Positions 48,332 to 62,500 of a stretch of DNA of 64,000 nucleotides are shown piece by piece (positions within the stretch are counted from its first letter, which is position 1; each line of letters begins with the position of its first letter). The DNA comes from Ulota crispa (taxonomy: Eukaryota > Streptophyta > Bryopsida > Orthotrichales > Orthotrichaceae). The stretch is taken from the NCBI GenBank assembly GCA_963920765.1, contig OY987248.1:17208539-17272538 (forward strand), read 5' to 3'. Below the pieces are notes generated by a model. That model was not told where the DNA came from, ran no database searches, and saw nothing but the letters and a program-made list of their open reading frames with translations. A program made the position numbers and the translations under genes.

Positions 48332-51300
48332 TTATCTATCATACCACAAATCCGGTTCAAGCACTAGTTTATACCTGTGGGTTCCAAGAGGGACACCAAG
48401 AGGCGGGGATCAAATTCCTCCTACCACCCTGGAATTGGCCAATTTGAGCTGAGTTAACCTTAGCAAAAAGAACCAGCCCTCTTGGAATCCAAGAAGGTTC
48501 TACCTGAGAATCCCCTAAACTATATACAATTCCAATTAAGGGGCTACCAAAGTTTCCTAGGTTCCAAGAAGGGCATCCAAAGCTCAATTCCAATTTAGTT
48601 GTGCATGGGATTGATGGTAATATTTCAAGCAACTGAATCTATAACAATGGCAACCAACATATCATTGCTAAATTTGTCGGCCACTCTACAAATTCTATTA
48701 AAGGTTTATCGACTCATCTCAAGTTCTGAGATAGCCTAAAATTAAATAATTTCAATTCCGTCCTGACAATCTAGTAACTAACACGAAACTTCTAAACCCT
48801 TCATTTATTGCATTGGGGACCCGAGAGGGTTACTCAATGGCCAGATATCAATCCTGCTTTCAATCTCAAATGTAAACCAACTGGTTTTAGTTGTAACTTG
48901 TGCGGTGTGTGCATGTTCCCAAATAGCCAAAAATTGATCACTGGATAGTTGGTTCTCTTCAATTATTCTCAAATTTTTAATTTTTGTGAATTATAGGCAA
49001 GCATTTTGTTGGGTGCTACTTATGGCGCTTGACCCATGTTCTTTATTTTCAAGACAATTAGAAAGTGATATCATAATTATTACAAATTGCAAGAGTTGTA
49101 AATTTCATATTTCAGGTTTTTGTAATATCATCTAGGAAAGCAAGTATTGAGTAAATCAAGATACTTTTGACTATCTTTTATGAGGGTGCAACAATCCTCA
49201 TGGTGAGCTTGACCTACTAATCCAAGTTCTGAGAAGGGCTAGGGTTCTTTTCTGAAGAATTTGTGAGAGAACAAACATGTACTTAGTTCACTAGCCAATA
49301 ACATCATAAGATCCTACAGCCCAGTAGTTTATCTACTTTTTTAAATCCTTGTCTGCTGCAATAAACTCAATGTGAAATTAGAGGTCTTGAATAACTCTTC
49401 TAGCCAGCAAGGTCCATGGCGCGGATGTTGAACTCTGTTGTAAATAACTTCACTTTAGCTTCACATGCATCAGCCATTGCCTTCTAAATTCCAGCACCAA
49501 AATGCTCTTCAAGTTTGTATTTTGTTACATAAGTTTGGGCAACATCTTTAGATGCTTGATTTAGTTCTTGCTAGATGAGCCACGTGAATAAGCAATTTGT
49601 TAAACCAACCAGCAGTGGACTCATTTCATTCAAAATTCACCAGAAATCACTAAGATTCTTACCCTGTTCAAAAATTGAATGAAAATATTATTAGTCAATG
49701 GATGCCAAGGCCATGGTTTTATCCAATTCTAGCATGCTCTATACTCCTCTAGACTTATGAGCTCCTTGAAATCGGCAAGCTTTAGGTTGCCATATTTGTT
49801 TAGCTTATGCAGCCAATGCACCATATTTGTTGACACATGTGCATTCTCAGTGGTTCTGTCATCATTAACACTCCTCAATAAGTTCAAGGTTCAAACACCT
49901 ATACTTCAGAATCTAAACCACAACAAACTTGATTTAGCTATGCTTCATTTGATTCATGTAGAATTGAATCAAAATTTGGCAAATCCTAAAGTTAAGATTT
50001 GTGTTGGTTTGGAAAGATGCTATTATAGTGGTTTCATAAAAACATTAAATTGAATAAGCAATCATCTAATGAACTAACATGCTCACTGATCTATGTTGTT
50101 CATTGAGCGCATAGTTATTGCTAGAATTTTTTTTTGTCCAGCACAATACACTGTGTGACTGTGCCAAGATGTGCCACTTGCGGTCATGGCTTTTCATCTT
50201 CCTAATGAAATTTGATTAAGCTAGAAGCCAGTGGTTTCCGTCCCACACATAAAACATGTAATCTCTTTATCAAAACAAACAATTTTTGAGTATTTGGTTT
50301 TTCCACCACACTCAAACTATTAGAATAGGTTTTGGATCTTAATTCTTAAATGCGCAAGCTAAAGATGAAGGTTTAAGTTGGAAGTTAGTAATTGATGATA
50401 GTTAATCTATGAACATACCTCTATAGTTAAAAATGTTAAATAGCACTTAAAGAAAAACTGGGATCATATTTTTTTAACCTTTCATTTTGGCGCTTTATTA
50501 ATGATATACTTGAACCCCAATTAGAAGATGATGAGGCCAAATTATCAAACGAAGTTTTGATGATTGTTATGATCACTCAAAAACTTCTAAAATATATTTC
50601 TTTTAGTCATAGCTTAGACACCAAAAGCTTTAGAGCTACTTCAATCTTATTAAATAGCTGTTTGAAATAGGTTAATCATGTATACAATACAAAGATCTAT
50701 ATTCTAACTTTGAGGTCGATAGATATTTATGTTCTAACTAAGTTTGATCATGGCTATTATTCTCAAGCGTTCAATATCAAAAAAATTATGTGTGTTTCAC
50801 AATTTCTTAGCTATTAGGAACACTTCATCAACAAAAAAATGTTACGAGTGTGATAATAGACTTGATCATAAATTAAAACATCTAACAACTTATCATATCT
50901 AACAGAATAGTACTGTTTCACTTAAAAGGTTCACCAAAAATATTTTATTATTATTATTTTTTACATCAAAATCAGATATTTTAATATGTAAAACAACATA
51001 GACATAGTCAAGTTTATCAAATTTGGATGCGTTGAAGTATAAATATAAACTTCAATCATTGATTACTCTGGACCACATTAACCCCTAAAGGATTGAGCAT
51101 GCCACTGTAACCAGTACAATACGGGGTATTTTTTTTGTATTTGTAATGAATGTGGACCTCTAATACATTTGAAATCAACAAAAAAGTTGGAGTATAGATC
51201 AATGCGGTTCTAATGAACTACTTGAGATCCTAAACTAAAACTTCTTAAATAGCAAATACCAATTATATAGCAGCATATATACTATGCCCTATGATCCTGA

Positions 51301-53899
51301 ACAAAGTGGCTCTCTTTTCTACACCAAATTTTTTGACGTTTTTTTGGCAATACATCAATTTGAAAACAATTCAGTCTTTCAAAAGAGGTTTTAATCGAAC
51401 AGAGAACTAAAAGTTTGGCAATGAGACTGATGAAAGTATTAATTAGACAATTGCAAAGTTAAATAAATAAAACTTGGATGGCAAAAATATCGAAATTCAA
51501 AATATTGGAACACCAAAGTTGAAGTTTTCACTCCCTTAGACGATTACGCACTCAATTAATACTTTTGATTCATTAGTTTTTTTTTCAATGATATAACTAT
51601 TTAAGTAGATTTCTTTCATTAAACTTTCTGATATGTGTTCTTTTATTTTTAAATATTTCAAATCCTCTTAAAAATTCTAGTAAAACCAAAATTGAAAAAG
51701 TTAGGATTTTTATTGAAATTTAGAATTTAGAGAACATAGAGATGTGGACAAAAAGATCCATTCTTCACTCAAACCCTTTCCATGCAATCAATTTTTCACC
51801 AAATCTAAAACCAATTACACATTTTAAAAGCCTATAAAGGAGGAAAACATGCATTAAATTTTGAAAAGTAGAGCATTCCAACTCCATGCCTTTAATCCAT
51901 GTCAAACGCAAATTTTCACTATCAATTATGCTATATTCATCAACTTTTAGTCTTCCATCAACACTTTTTTTAACTTTTAATCACCTTTTAAAGCTTAAAA
52001 TTGTCTCAACTCAAATGAGCCTCTTGTAGCTAGAAAGAGGGACACAGTGCACTAAAATTTGATACAGAATCAAATTAGAAGAAGTGTTAATAAAAAATCA
52101 TTTAGAAAAAACATCAAATTGTGATTAAAATGCTTTTAAAATCTATACAATTCCACCATCACTCTAAAATCAATATATTCTCACCCCGTTATTAGAGCTT
52201 TCAACATATGTAATTTTATATTTTAGATTTAGTAAAGTATCAATGATACTGAAGGGGTATGATTGAGGAATGGATCTTTGTGTCCCCATCTCTACATTAA
52301 CTCCACTTTTTGCCTAAAACTAATAGTAATTCTGAAAGAAGTTTTAATAATTTCAATTGCAAACCAAAAGTTACAATTTTCTTTGAACATTTAGGGCATA
52401 AATTACTTCGGCAAATGGTGTGAACTTTAAACATCATGATGTAAACTAGTAAAAAAGATGAGGATGAAAACAAAAAAAATCACTAAATAAGGACGCACGT
52501 AATTGTAACTCATACACTACTAGTAAGGTTATTTTAAAGTCTTGTAAATACAAATGGTAAAATATAAGGCTTGAGTGTGCTTTACGTTTTGAAAATTTTA
52601 AATGTTGAAGTATAAAAATCACAATATTGTGGGGTTGTTAATTTTGAACTTTGTATATTTTGATTAATAATTCTTTATACAGATAGCTAAATTTGAGAGT
52701 GTAAATTTTTGTTCATTTTCTTATTTTTGTAAGATGTCATATTGACTAAGTTTGTGTTGAAAATTACGTGTAAAGATACCTTTAGAAAGTTGTTTAGGTG
52801 AAAAACCAAACGATGAAATGTTTGGGTGGATCACTCTTTGTATGTTGGGTACCCCACGTGCGGCAAGGGGGTAATTTATAGGGGGCTATTTAGTTCCATG
52901 AGCCAAATAAAAGGGTCTTTATAATTATATAATTGGGTCAAATGACCAATTTTAAGGCACTCTTTAATAACTTATAAGGGCTAAGCTATTTTTTTTCTTA
53001 GGCTATCTTTTTTATAATTGAAATTTTTGAATTGTTAAGTAATTTGACAATTTAGGCTTTAGGGGTTAGGGTATGAATGCACTATGCTTTCATAAGTAAT
53101 TTCAAGACAAAGATCAAATCCTTCATGGAAATATACAATGCAAATAGAAATGCTTCTTCACTCCAAAAATTCAAGAGTAAATCATTTAAGAGTCAAAGCA
53201 TGTGAACAAACTTTTTTTACATGTATGTATTAAAAAAATCCCTATTGCGCACAAGCCAAATGAAACAAGCTGAAACCTAGAAGGTTGGAATGTGCACCCT
53301 ACCACCAAGCAGCAAAACCTTGACCCAAAAGTGAAGTAGAGCCTAACCATTCATCCATATTCGTTGCCCTCATTTTTCATCACCCTGCACTTGGCACCCT
53401 CATTGGAACATTGGATACCCTATATCCACCATAAATACAGTAGGACCATAAGATACCCCACAATATTGGCCCCTTAATTACTTGTAAAAAAAGTAATGAA
53501 ATATGCTTAAAACCTACCTATACTACTTATACTCAAATTTCCCTTTGAATGAACTCTTTCTTAGTTGTAAAATTTTTATAATTATTACCTCAAAAGAATA
53601 AACCCCTCTCTATATTATGCTGCATGTCAAATCTAAAACGCGTTAAGTTATCCACCCGGGATCAAATGTTTATCCATCACAGAAAAAAACAAAAAAAAGC
53701 CAAACATAGAATTTTGATATTTGTATTTCTTGTGTGATGTTGAAAAAATGTCAAACATATCATACATACATCAAAAGCTGAACCAACTCCAATCTAAAGG
53801 CTTTCATTAGAATTACTAAAACTTTATTCTCTATGCCACCAATGAAAACCAACATAAATAATTTTTAACTTTTAGAATTTTAGGTTTTAAAATTTGATA
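48332..53899. other. AT-rich, no gene recognised; one TTAA-family fragment
   Basis: No supported gene over more than 5 kb. The 98-residue frame at 49757-50053 is not recognised. At 51082 a CCCCTAAAGGATTG end follows TTAA, and the next 215 bp match the MITE at 12907-13130; its right end is lost. A lone CTTTAGGGG end is at about 53060. Confidence 0.5.
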
Positions 53900-54299
53900 C
53901 TATAAGTTGTTGGTAGATTTGGCATAAAATAATTCTCCAAAATTTTGCCTAATTATTCTATAAATTAATCTCCAAAAATGCCCAATATCAAACAAATCAA
54001 AAAATTGAAATGTCAAATATTATGAAAGTCATTAAGCTTAGTTAACAATAGAACATCAAGGTTGATTCCAAGAGGGCTCAATCTATTACAAATTTTATAC
54101 CAAAGACTAATTTTAGAAAGTGAAAGATGCTTAGAAAAAGGCTTAGTTCTACTAAAAAAATTGGTTGAATGCCAAATAGTAACAACTTTTTATGAAAGTG
54201 CCTAATCTTGTTTAATTACAAAATTTGATGTTGAATTGGTTTTTCCTCAAAAATTAATCAATTCGTGAGAGACCTGCTGAATCTGCTACCAACCTAAAG
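53900..54299. mobile_element. TA-target transposon, uninterrupted copy (400 bp)
   Basis: Inverted relative of 33810-34568. Ends CTATAAGTTGTTGGTAGATT and, on the other strand, CTTTAGGTTGGTAGCAGATT, with TA flanks (53898-53899 and 54300-54301). It lacks the Stowaway-like insertion and so shows the empty site. Confidence 0.8.
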
Positions 54300-54301
54300 T
54301 A

Positions 54302-56569
54302 TTTAGAATCTTGAAAAGGGTGAACTTTTGAGTTTGTAAGCTTGTGTTTTATAAAATTTTATTTACAGGTTGATGAATTCTCCTTGATAGTGCACAAAGG
54401 CTTGGGATTGAAATACAATTTTTAGGAAATCTAAATTAAGGGTCAATAAATGTTCCAATTAGGTGGGCGGACAGGCAATTATATCCCTCTGTTTACAGAG
54501 TTCAAGGGTTCAAAAACATGCCTCTTGTTGAGAATTTCCCAAGGTTTATATAAAGATCCCAAAACATTCTAATTAAAGAAACCATGCATTCTTGCAATAC
54601 TATGTAGAATTGTTTGTAAGCTTAGTTGTTTAGTATGTAATTTGATCTGAAAATCTAAATATTATTGAATTTTAGTTACAAAACGTTGTATTCCATCTTA
54701 TTTTTTTGGTCTGTATTTCCATGTAGATTTTTTATATATTTTGTGTATATATGCTAGCTATTTCCATTTTTATTTATATTGATAAAAATACCAATTTCAA
54801 TGAAACACCACACAACATATGAAAGTGCCACTAATAAAATCATTGCAGGTTTAAGAAAAGTTGGCCACAACTAATGACAACAAATAAGCTTTAGGATATT
54901 CAAAAAGAATTTGTATATTGAAACAGTCCATTGACAATTGACATATATAATGAAGAATTTTGCATGTTTGGACCTAAGAAATTGTAAACACATTCTCATT
55001 TGACTAGTCTAAAATTCATGTCACATTCAAAGGTGACATTTTGACAAATACAATTTGATTTAAGGCACATTAATCTTTTAAGTTTCTTCTAAAAAAAGTA
55101 GTTTAGATGTTTGGTGCTCTTCAATATTTCTCTTAATTTAGCTTTGCAATCTTCAAATTCACCTCTAAATTTTTTTAAGGTCACGTGAAATTAATTATAG
55201 ACTACAAAGTCATATTCAAACTATCCAAGGTCATGTTGATTTGAAATATTTGGATGCCCTGTACATGCTCCAAATCCAAACTCTTTGTCCATGAACAAAA
55301 TTCATGCTTGATGAACTGCCCCATGCAATTTATAATGAGCATAGGTTCCAAAGATTTCCATATTTTCTTTGCTCAATAGCGCAACTTTTGTTTTTAGAAT
55401 CAAGACTATCTAAGATTAGTTAGATAGCACATTTTTTATTTATTTTTGACAAAAGTATGCAAATTTAGATAGTGGGACTAATGTTTTATTAAAGAACAAA
55501 ACCTATTAAAGTTAGAAACATAATCAAGGATTCTTAAAGCTATTTATTTGAAAGTCAAACTTGAAAACTCTTATCTTTTAATATGATGGAATTCATCAAA
55601 TAAATGTATTTAAGCATAATATATTTTTTGATTTCTTGTCAAGATTTTTTTTGAATCTCTTTTGGATCTATTTAATCAAGTTGACCATACATGGCTTATT
55701 TTAAAACTCAGGTGCATGAATACTACATGGATGAACTAGAATAGAAAAATACACAAATTCTGATTCAAAACTTCATTAAAGTAAAAAATGTCATACTCTA
55801 AATTATGTTGTTTAAAACAATGAGCAAAAACAAAAATCACAAAAATAAGTTAATATCTAAAATTCTGAGGGCAAAATTATCACATTATATGCCTCCACCT
55901 TTAACTCAAGTTTGTGACATTTGGTTGCATTTCAAAGGTTCACTAGTAACTCAAGATGATGGACATTTATCTCCATGTCATGAGAAAATTCTTACTCTAG
56001 GTATGATTGGTCTTGACAGTATACTTGTTGTTAGGAAAATTCTTGTTAGGCTATTCTAAGATTAAAAGTATAGTTTCCTTCAATGAGAAGTTTATTTAAT
56101 TTTAAGATTTTGTTTTAGCAATTGTTGTAAAACAAATAAGTCTATAAGTTTGTAAATAATTAGAATGTTTTGTGTTGATTTTACGAAAGTAAAATTCATT
56201 TAAGATTATTTTTGTGTAATTTATAACCAATTTTGGAATAGATCTTCATTTACTTTTTAAGCTTTTGTTGTACAATGGCAGTGTTTTCAACAACAAAAGA
56301 TAGTTTATGTCACCATGCACTATTTTTGTTCAAATATCCTCACCAAATTGTTCTCTTGTATTATACTTTTTAAGAAACTTTATGCTCTTGAGGTAGATTA
56401 TTTTTGCAGCATTTGGAAATCCACAACTGCTTCTATGTAAATATGCTTCTATTTTTGAGAAATAAAGATTGTTTTATTTTTGGAAACCAAAAAAATTATT
56501 TGTTTGCTTTATTGTATGTATAGAAAACACAACTTTAATTTTTACAAAACAAAACATACTAATTGTTAA
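54302..56569. other. AT-rich, no gene recognised
   Basis: The open frame 55805-56059 is not recognised and has no repeat or domain. It could hold the 3' untranslated region of the glycine-rich gene near 56.3-56.57 kb. Confidence 0.5.
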
Positions 56570-59500
56570 TTAGCGTTTACCACCACCACCATTTCCAACA
56601 CCAGGACAATATCCTATGCAAATTCCACTATTGCCACCTCCTCCACCTCCACCTCCACCCCCACCTCCTCCATTTCTATTGCCACCTCCTCCACCACCAC
56701 CGCCACCTCCTCCATTTCTATTGCCACCACCTCCACCTCCACCTCCACCTCCACCTTTGCCACCACCACCTCCACCTCCTCCACCACCACCACCACCTCC
56801 ACCACCTCCACCACCTCCACCACCTCCACCACCTCCACCAAATGGAGGATTATAAGAACCACCGGGACCTTGAGGACCACCTCCCCATGATCCACCACCT
56901 GGCCTTTGTGGACCTCCACCCCATGGTCCACCACCCGACCCTTGAGGACCTCCACCCCATGGCCCACCACCTGGTCCATAAGGACCCCATGGTCCTCCAC
57001 CACCAATAGGACCATGATTGCCCCATCTACCAAGAGGTCCATTTGGATGATCATCATTGCCACTAGCATGATCTTCCCATCCGCCATTATCATCTTCTTT
57101 ATTTTTTTGATGGTTGTATGCATAAACATTCTCCTTTTGTTCATTTCCTTGACCATTCAAATCATCTTCAAGGTGTGTTTCTGAAATGTTGTAATTGCCA
57201 TGTAGACCATCAAAGTTGGTACCTAGAGATTCAACCAAATATAGAAATGTCAAATTTGCATCAATGTCATAAGTGTAAGAATTAGAAACAATCTTCTATT
57301 TTTTTTAAATTCTCTAAGCTAGGATGTAGGAGCAATCTCCTAAGAGGTTGAAACAATGTTTTACCAAAAAAGGACATTTTTACCAATGCTAAAGGAGTTT
57401 ACAATGGATTTTTGTTTTGAAGCAATTCAATTCAAGAAAAAAAATTGGCTTCAAAATAGTTTTAGATTTGCAATTAAGAAGAGAAAATGAGGCAAGAAAG
57501 GAAAAAGAAATGATATTTACCAACTTCATTAGGCTCAACTTTTAGTGGTGATCCTTGTGTGGATAATGAAGTAGTGTTGGCTACAACAACATGTGATAGC
57601 TGTTTCATGGGTGCATTATTTTCACCAAAAAATGCTTTATCAACACCAACATGAGTTGTTCCTCTTTTGGTAGCATCTCCACCTCCACCTCCTCCTCCTA
57701 TGCACACATAACTCAACATAGTGAATGCAAGCTCAACAATAAGAGTCACATACTACCTAATGTAAAAAACACATAGTTTGAAAAAAACTGAAGAATTTGA
57801 ATTTTTAAAGAGGTCAACCATGCAAAGCATGATAAAATAATTTACAAAGATTGTTGTTTTTAAGGTGTTCTTGCTTAATAGTTCAACATCAGTTTTCACA
57901 TTTTTTAAATTAAAAAAAAATTAAATTTGAAAGGTGATGAGAACATTGAAATTTGTACCCAAAAAAATGCAAACATTTCAAAAGCTGGTACTCAGAGATG
58001 CAATTCAAAAACTTAGAATTAAAACAGTTCATATAACCTCCATGGGATTCAAACTTATCAAAAGGACTACTAATTGCTTAATAAAAAGAGCCATGATATT
58101 TTTCATATAATGAAACGTTTGTAGTATTACAATGTCTTTCATTGTTAAACATTTGATGGTACATGGTTGCATGAAAACCAAATATTAAAGTTATGCAATG
58201 TAAACTATTCTCAAATTGAATATGAATAAAACTCTGAAATGGAAAAAATATTCTTTCACTTGTCACTATTACAAATTAGGTAACATGAAAATAAAACCTT
58301 ATTTTGAGAAATGATGTATAGAGCTACAAAAGCAACAAAGGGTGTTAACTTACATTCACACATTGGAAATTCATAAGAGGAAAAATGAGCTCAAGAGAAG
58401 GCCCCTATGGGAAGTGGTTGGAGGGGTCAAAAGCATTTGAATGTAATGTCCTTTTTCAAATAAAAAGAGACTAATCCCCTATACCCGCTTACAAGTACTT
58501 CATGAGAGTAATTACTTTTTACAATATCATATGCTTTTTGTTTGATGAGTGTCCTTGTTTGATTGGGAATTCTAGTCCTAGTTTATTCTTGTGTCCTAAT
58601 AAAGGTCCTTGCATTTGTCAATGTCATGATAAATATTGTTTTCCATCATCAATCTTTTTGTTATGTACTATGGCACACTTGAGTAGTTCACACAAGGTAG
58701 AGACACTTGTGTAGGTACCTTACCTATGCTTCTCCTACCTAAAAAATAGGGTGGTTTGTCAAGGTTGGGAGGCCTTCTCTTGAGCTCATTTTTCCGCTAT
58801 TGAATATGGCTCCTTTTACAAAGAAATCATTGGCAATGAAATATGCTTAGGAATACAAAAGTAAACCTTTTTAATGGAAATATCTACCTCTATTGCTCTT
58901 AACCACTAAATTTCAAGGAGGACGTTTTTTGTCCTTTCACTCTGAAAAAAGATTTTGTAGCCCAAAGAGAAACTATTTTTCATCTGATTTTTTTCCAAAA
59001 ATGATCATAAACGTATAGTGCATCATAGAAGGCAAAAAAAATTCATCAAATACTCCCATATTTTTAAATACCCCAAGTTGTGAGACAATTCAAAATCACG
59101 GTGTTAAGTCCTAAGCTGTCCTTATTGCAATTTTCATGGGATCAACAAGCACTTTTTACTTTTGCAACTTTTTGAAGCAATGTTATTGGAGCCCATTTGC
59201 AAAAGCACTATTTAAGACAATGTTAAAGCCTCAGTTGAAGCTACAGTTGGGTAGACCACGGTAACCCAGCAGACGCTTAAGGATTAAACTTGTGGTGCAA
59301 TATCTTATGGACTATTCACACTATGTCCCACATCCTAGCTCTACAAACAAATGTTACATTTCAACCTTCTCAAGTTGTAAAAAACAAAAGAAAAGTATTA
59401 ATAAATGGCTTGTATTGACTTGAAATTTTGAAACAAGATACACTTATTAGTACTTTGCTCCCAAGTTGGATTTTGTGTATGCTATGCCTAGTTCTAAGAG

Positions 59501-62500
59501 CAAATTATCATATTTTTATGTTTGATGCCGTATTATTCAAATTTTTTTTGCCATGTATGCATTTCTAAGTGAATTAGGACTTGAAACATAGTGTGAAGAG
59601 TCACAAGTCCCAACTATTAATCAACATAAGTCCTAATATTCAACGTCCTCAACAAAACAGATTTTGACGGTTCAATAGGATTTGGAATATAACATGAAAC
59701 AGCTCATTTCTTGACTTTGAATCATCGGGAAGGGGAATTTGCAATGAGAGAAGCTACCCAAGAAGAGGATGATGCTATTTTTTAGTGTAAAATGGTGAGC
59801 CATGAGCAGGAGCCAAAGCTTATACGTGTGGAACCAATTTTGACCTCAAAACCAATGCGAAAAACGCGTTATTTGTTAATTTGGGAAAAAGCATACACAG
59901 TGAGACTGCTGGCGTTTTTTTCTAGAGAATGCCATACTCATTGAATTGGAATTCATTGATTTTTTTTCAATGAAATGAGATACATATCTTCCATAAATAT
60001 GCTCTTTTTGGACATAAAGTTCATTAATTTATGAAATTTTGGATAGAGCTCATTAACTAGGATTCAAGTGATCACTTGAATTCAAATTAAGGTGGCTATT
60101 ACGGATTCAAGTGAGGGACAAAATGGTACCCATCATTTTCCCAAATTAATGAATAACACGTTGAAAACTAAAAAGATAGGCTAATTGTCTAAGAGACAAT
60201 AATTTAAAATGCACATGATAGGGCACTATGTACATTGTTATAGCAAAGTTTCATATTTTAACAAAAAAAAATAGGCTTACAAATCCGTGCTCATGATATA
60301 ACATTCTCTCAAAAAAAGTTTAAATAAATTCATTATTAAAAAAAAAAAAAAAACCATTGCTACAAGAACAAAAGCTCTAATAGTGTAACTACTAATGCCT
60401 CTGTCCCTCTAAAAGCTAAAAAGTTTCTTTGCAAAGGATTAACCCTATTTTTAGTATTTGTGCTAGTGACACATGCATTCTAGAATCAATATACCACCCA
60501 CCAAATGTATGCAAAATCTTTAGCTTTGATGTTGTCATTTGGGCATCCAAATTCCATGTAAAAAGTACAATATTTGTGCATGTTGCTAGCTCCTCATTAT
60601 TGATGATTTAAAGATTAGTAGCAACAATGGTACCTCATATGGGCAAGGCCAAGCTTGCCAAGAGAGGAATGCTCCCTAATTGCTTAACTTGCCCCCATGA
60701 GATCATTGAACATGACAAACGCTTTCTCAGAATTTATAATTAGCAAAAGAGAGCTTTTTAGTGGTACAAGAAATATGTATGATTTGGACAATTTTAGAGG
60801 GACAGAGGGAGAAAATTTTAAAAACGAAGACTTTGACTACTTTCACAATAAGGTAGGAGGCTCAAATTTGGAGCAGGCTCTAAAATGAAGCACCTCCTCA
60901 AATCTACTCTTTTTGTACATCTTGTTTTTCATAGCCCTTTAACAATGTACAGGTCATGTACATTTGAGGAGGTGCTCCATTTTAGAACCCTATGGCCTTT
61001 CCACTTCAAATATTCATAACTAATTCCACAAAGTTCCAAAAAATATGAAACAACTTTGGTTAGATGCAAATTCTTCTTGACTTTCAAGGAAAATTTACTA
61101 AAAATCATTTCAAGTAATTTCACCTACCCAAAATTCAGTTTCAGCCCTTAGATGCTCCATTTATGAGCCTCCTACCTTATTTAGAGGCAAACTTACCTCC
61201 ACCACCACCATCTCCGCCACTTCCACTGTCACCTCCACCTTCACTGCCTCCACTTCTGCCACAGCCTCCGTTGCCTCCTCGACCTCCACCCCAGGGTCCA
61301 CCTGGCTGACCGTTGCCACCGTGTCCAGGGCACGGATGATGACCCCCTGGCGCTTTTCCAGCCATGGCCGGCGTCACCTGCATGCACGGCACTCCCAACT
61401 CTGTCAAATTAGCAATCTCACACACCACTAAATTAAATCTCTCATGCCAAAAAACTTTGCTGGCAAGCAAATTTTGCCATATCAGGTAAATTGGGAAAAA
61501 CAAAGGTACCGTTTTGTACTCCACCTCAATCCAAAATAGTCACCTCAAACTAGATTCAAAAGTAGTAAATTCAGTATGAGCCACTAAGATTTTTTCCCTC
61601 ACAAATTTCTCCTCTTAGGTGAAGACACATGTAGCAAAAAAACACTAGAGCTCGGTTTGGGGTGATCACCCCAAATCTTCAAAAGTCCCAAAATGACCGT
61701 TTTGACCCAAATTACTTAATATGGTGTTAAAAGGCTTCTGCAGCTCAGAAGCAATCATGAGTCAACCTTGCAGGACTTTGATCTGCAGTATCCAAAGTTC
61801 ATAAGTAGAAGTTCAGAAATGGCTTTCATTAACAAAAAATCAAGAGATATGTACTAATAAAAAGAGAAGCAAAACTTAGAGAAAAAATATCTACAAAAGG
61901 TTGAGAGTTCTCCAGTGTTCAAGGACTGACATAGAAAGTCTCATAATTCCATGAATAATCCATATTAAGTAGTTAAACTTGTCATGATGGTAGTAAGTTG
62001 GCGACGTGATGTTGTATTTAGTAAGCACGTCAAAACGACAAAATTGGAGAGAGAGAGAGAGAGCTCCAAACAACGGTGAATGTATACAATTATCCATAAG
62101 AAAGTGAGCTCTTCACAAACCTTAATCTGATTCACCTCAACCAAAAAAACTAGTGACAATAGTCATGTTCATCAAAATGGCTTGAACTGTAACACAGAGC
62201 TTGGAAAACTTGGACTAACATACATTTAAGGTAACGGGAGTTTAGAAAATCATGAACTCAGGGTCTAAGGCTAGAATAGTTAACTACTACAGAAGGCATC
62301 CATGGCAACAGAAGAGAAACACTTTTGCAATGGTTTTGCAATGCATTGATGTGGAACACAATTTGGTTTGGACCTCCCTATATTCCTAATGCATAACAAA
62401 AGTGTTATTAATCAAATGCTAAAGTATTGATTAGTGAATCCATGCTATTATATTGCAAAACTATTGCAAATCTATTGATTTACAATTGCAAGGTAATTTC

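Noticed and set aside
49757-50053. 98-residue open frame
   Set aside because: No recognisable domain, composition typical of AT-rich non-coding DNA and no neighbouring exon.
56563-57184. His-rich, Pro-rich and Val/Glu-rich open frames on both strands
   Set aside because: All are alternative readings of the poly-Gly codons of the glycine-rich gene; only the minus-strand Gly frame is continuous with other exons.
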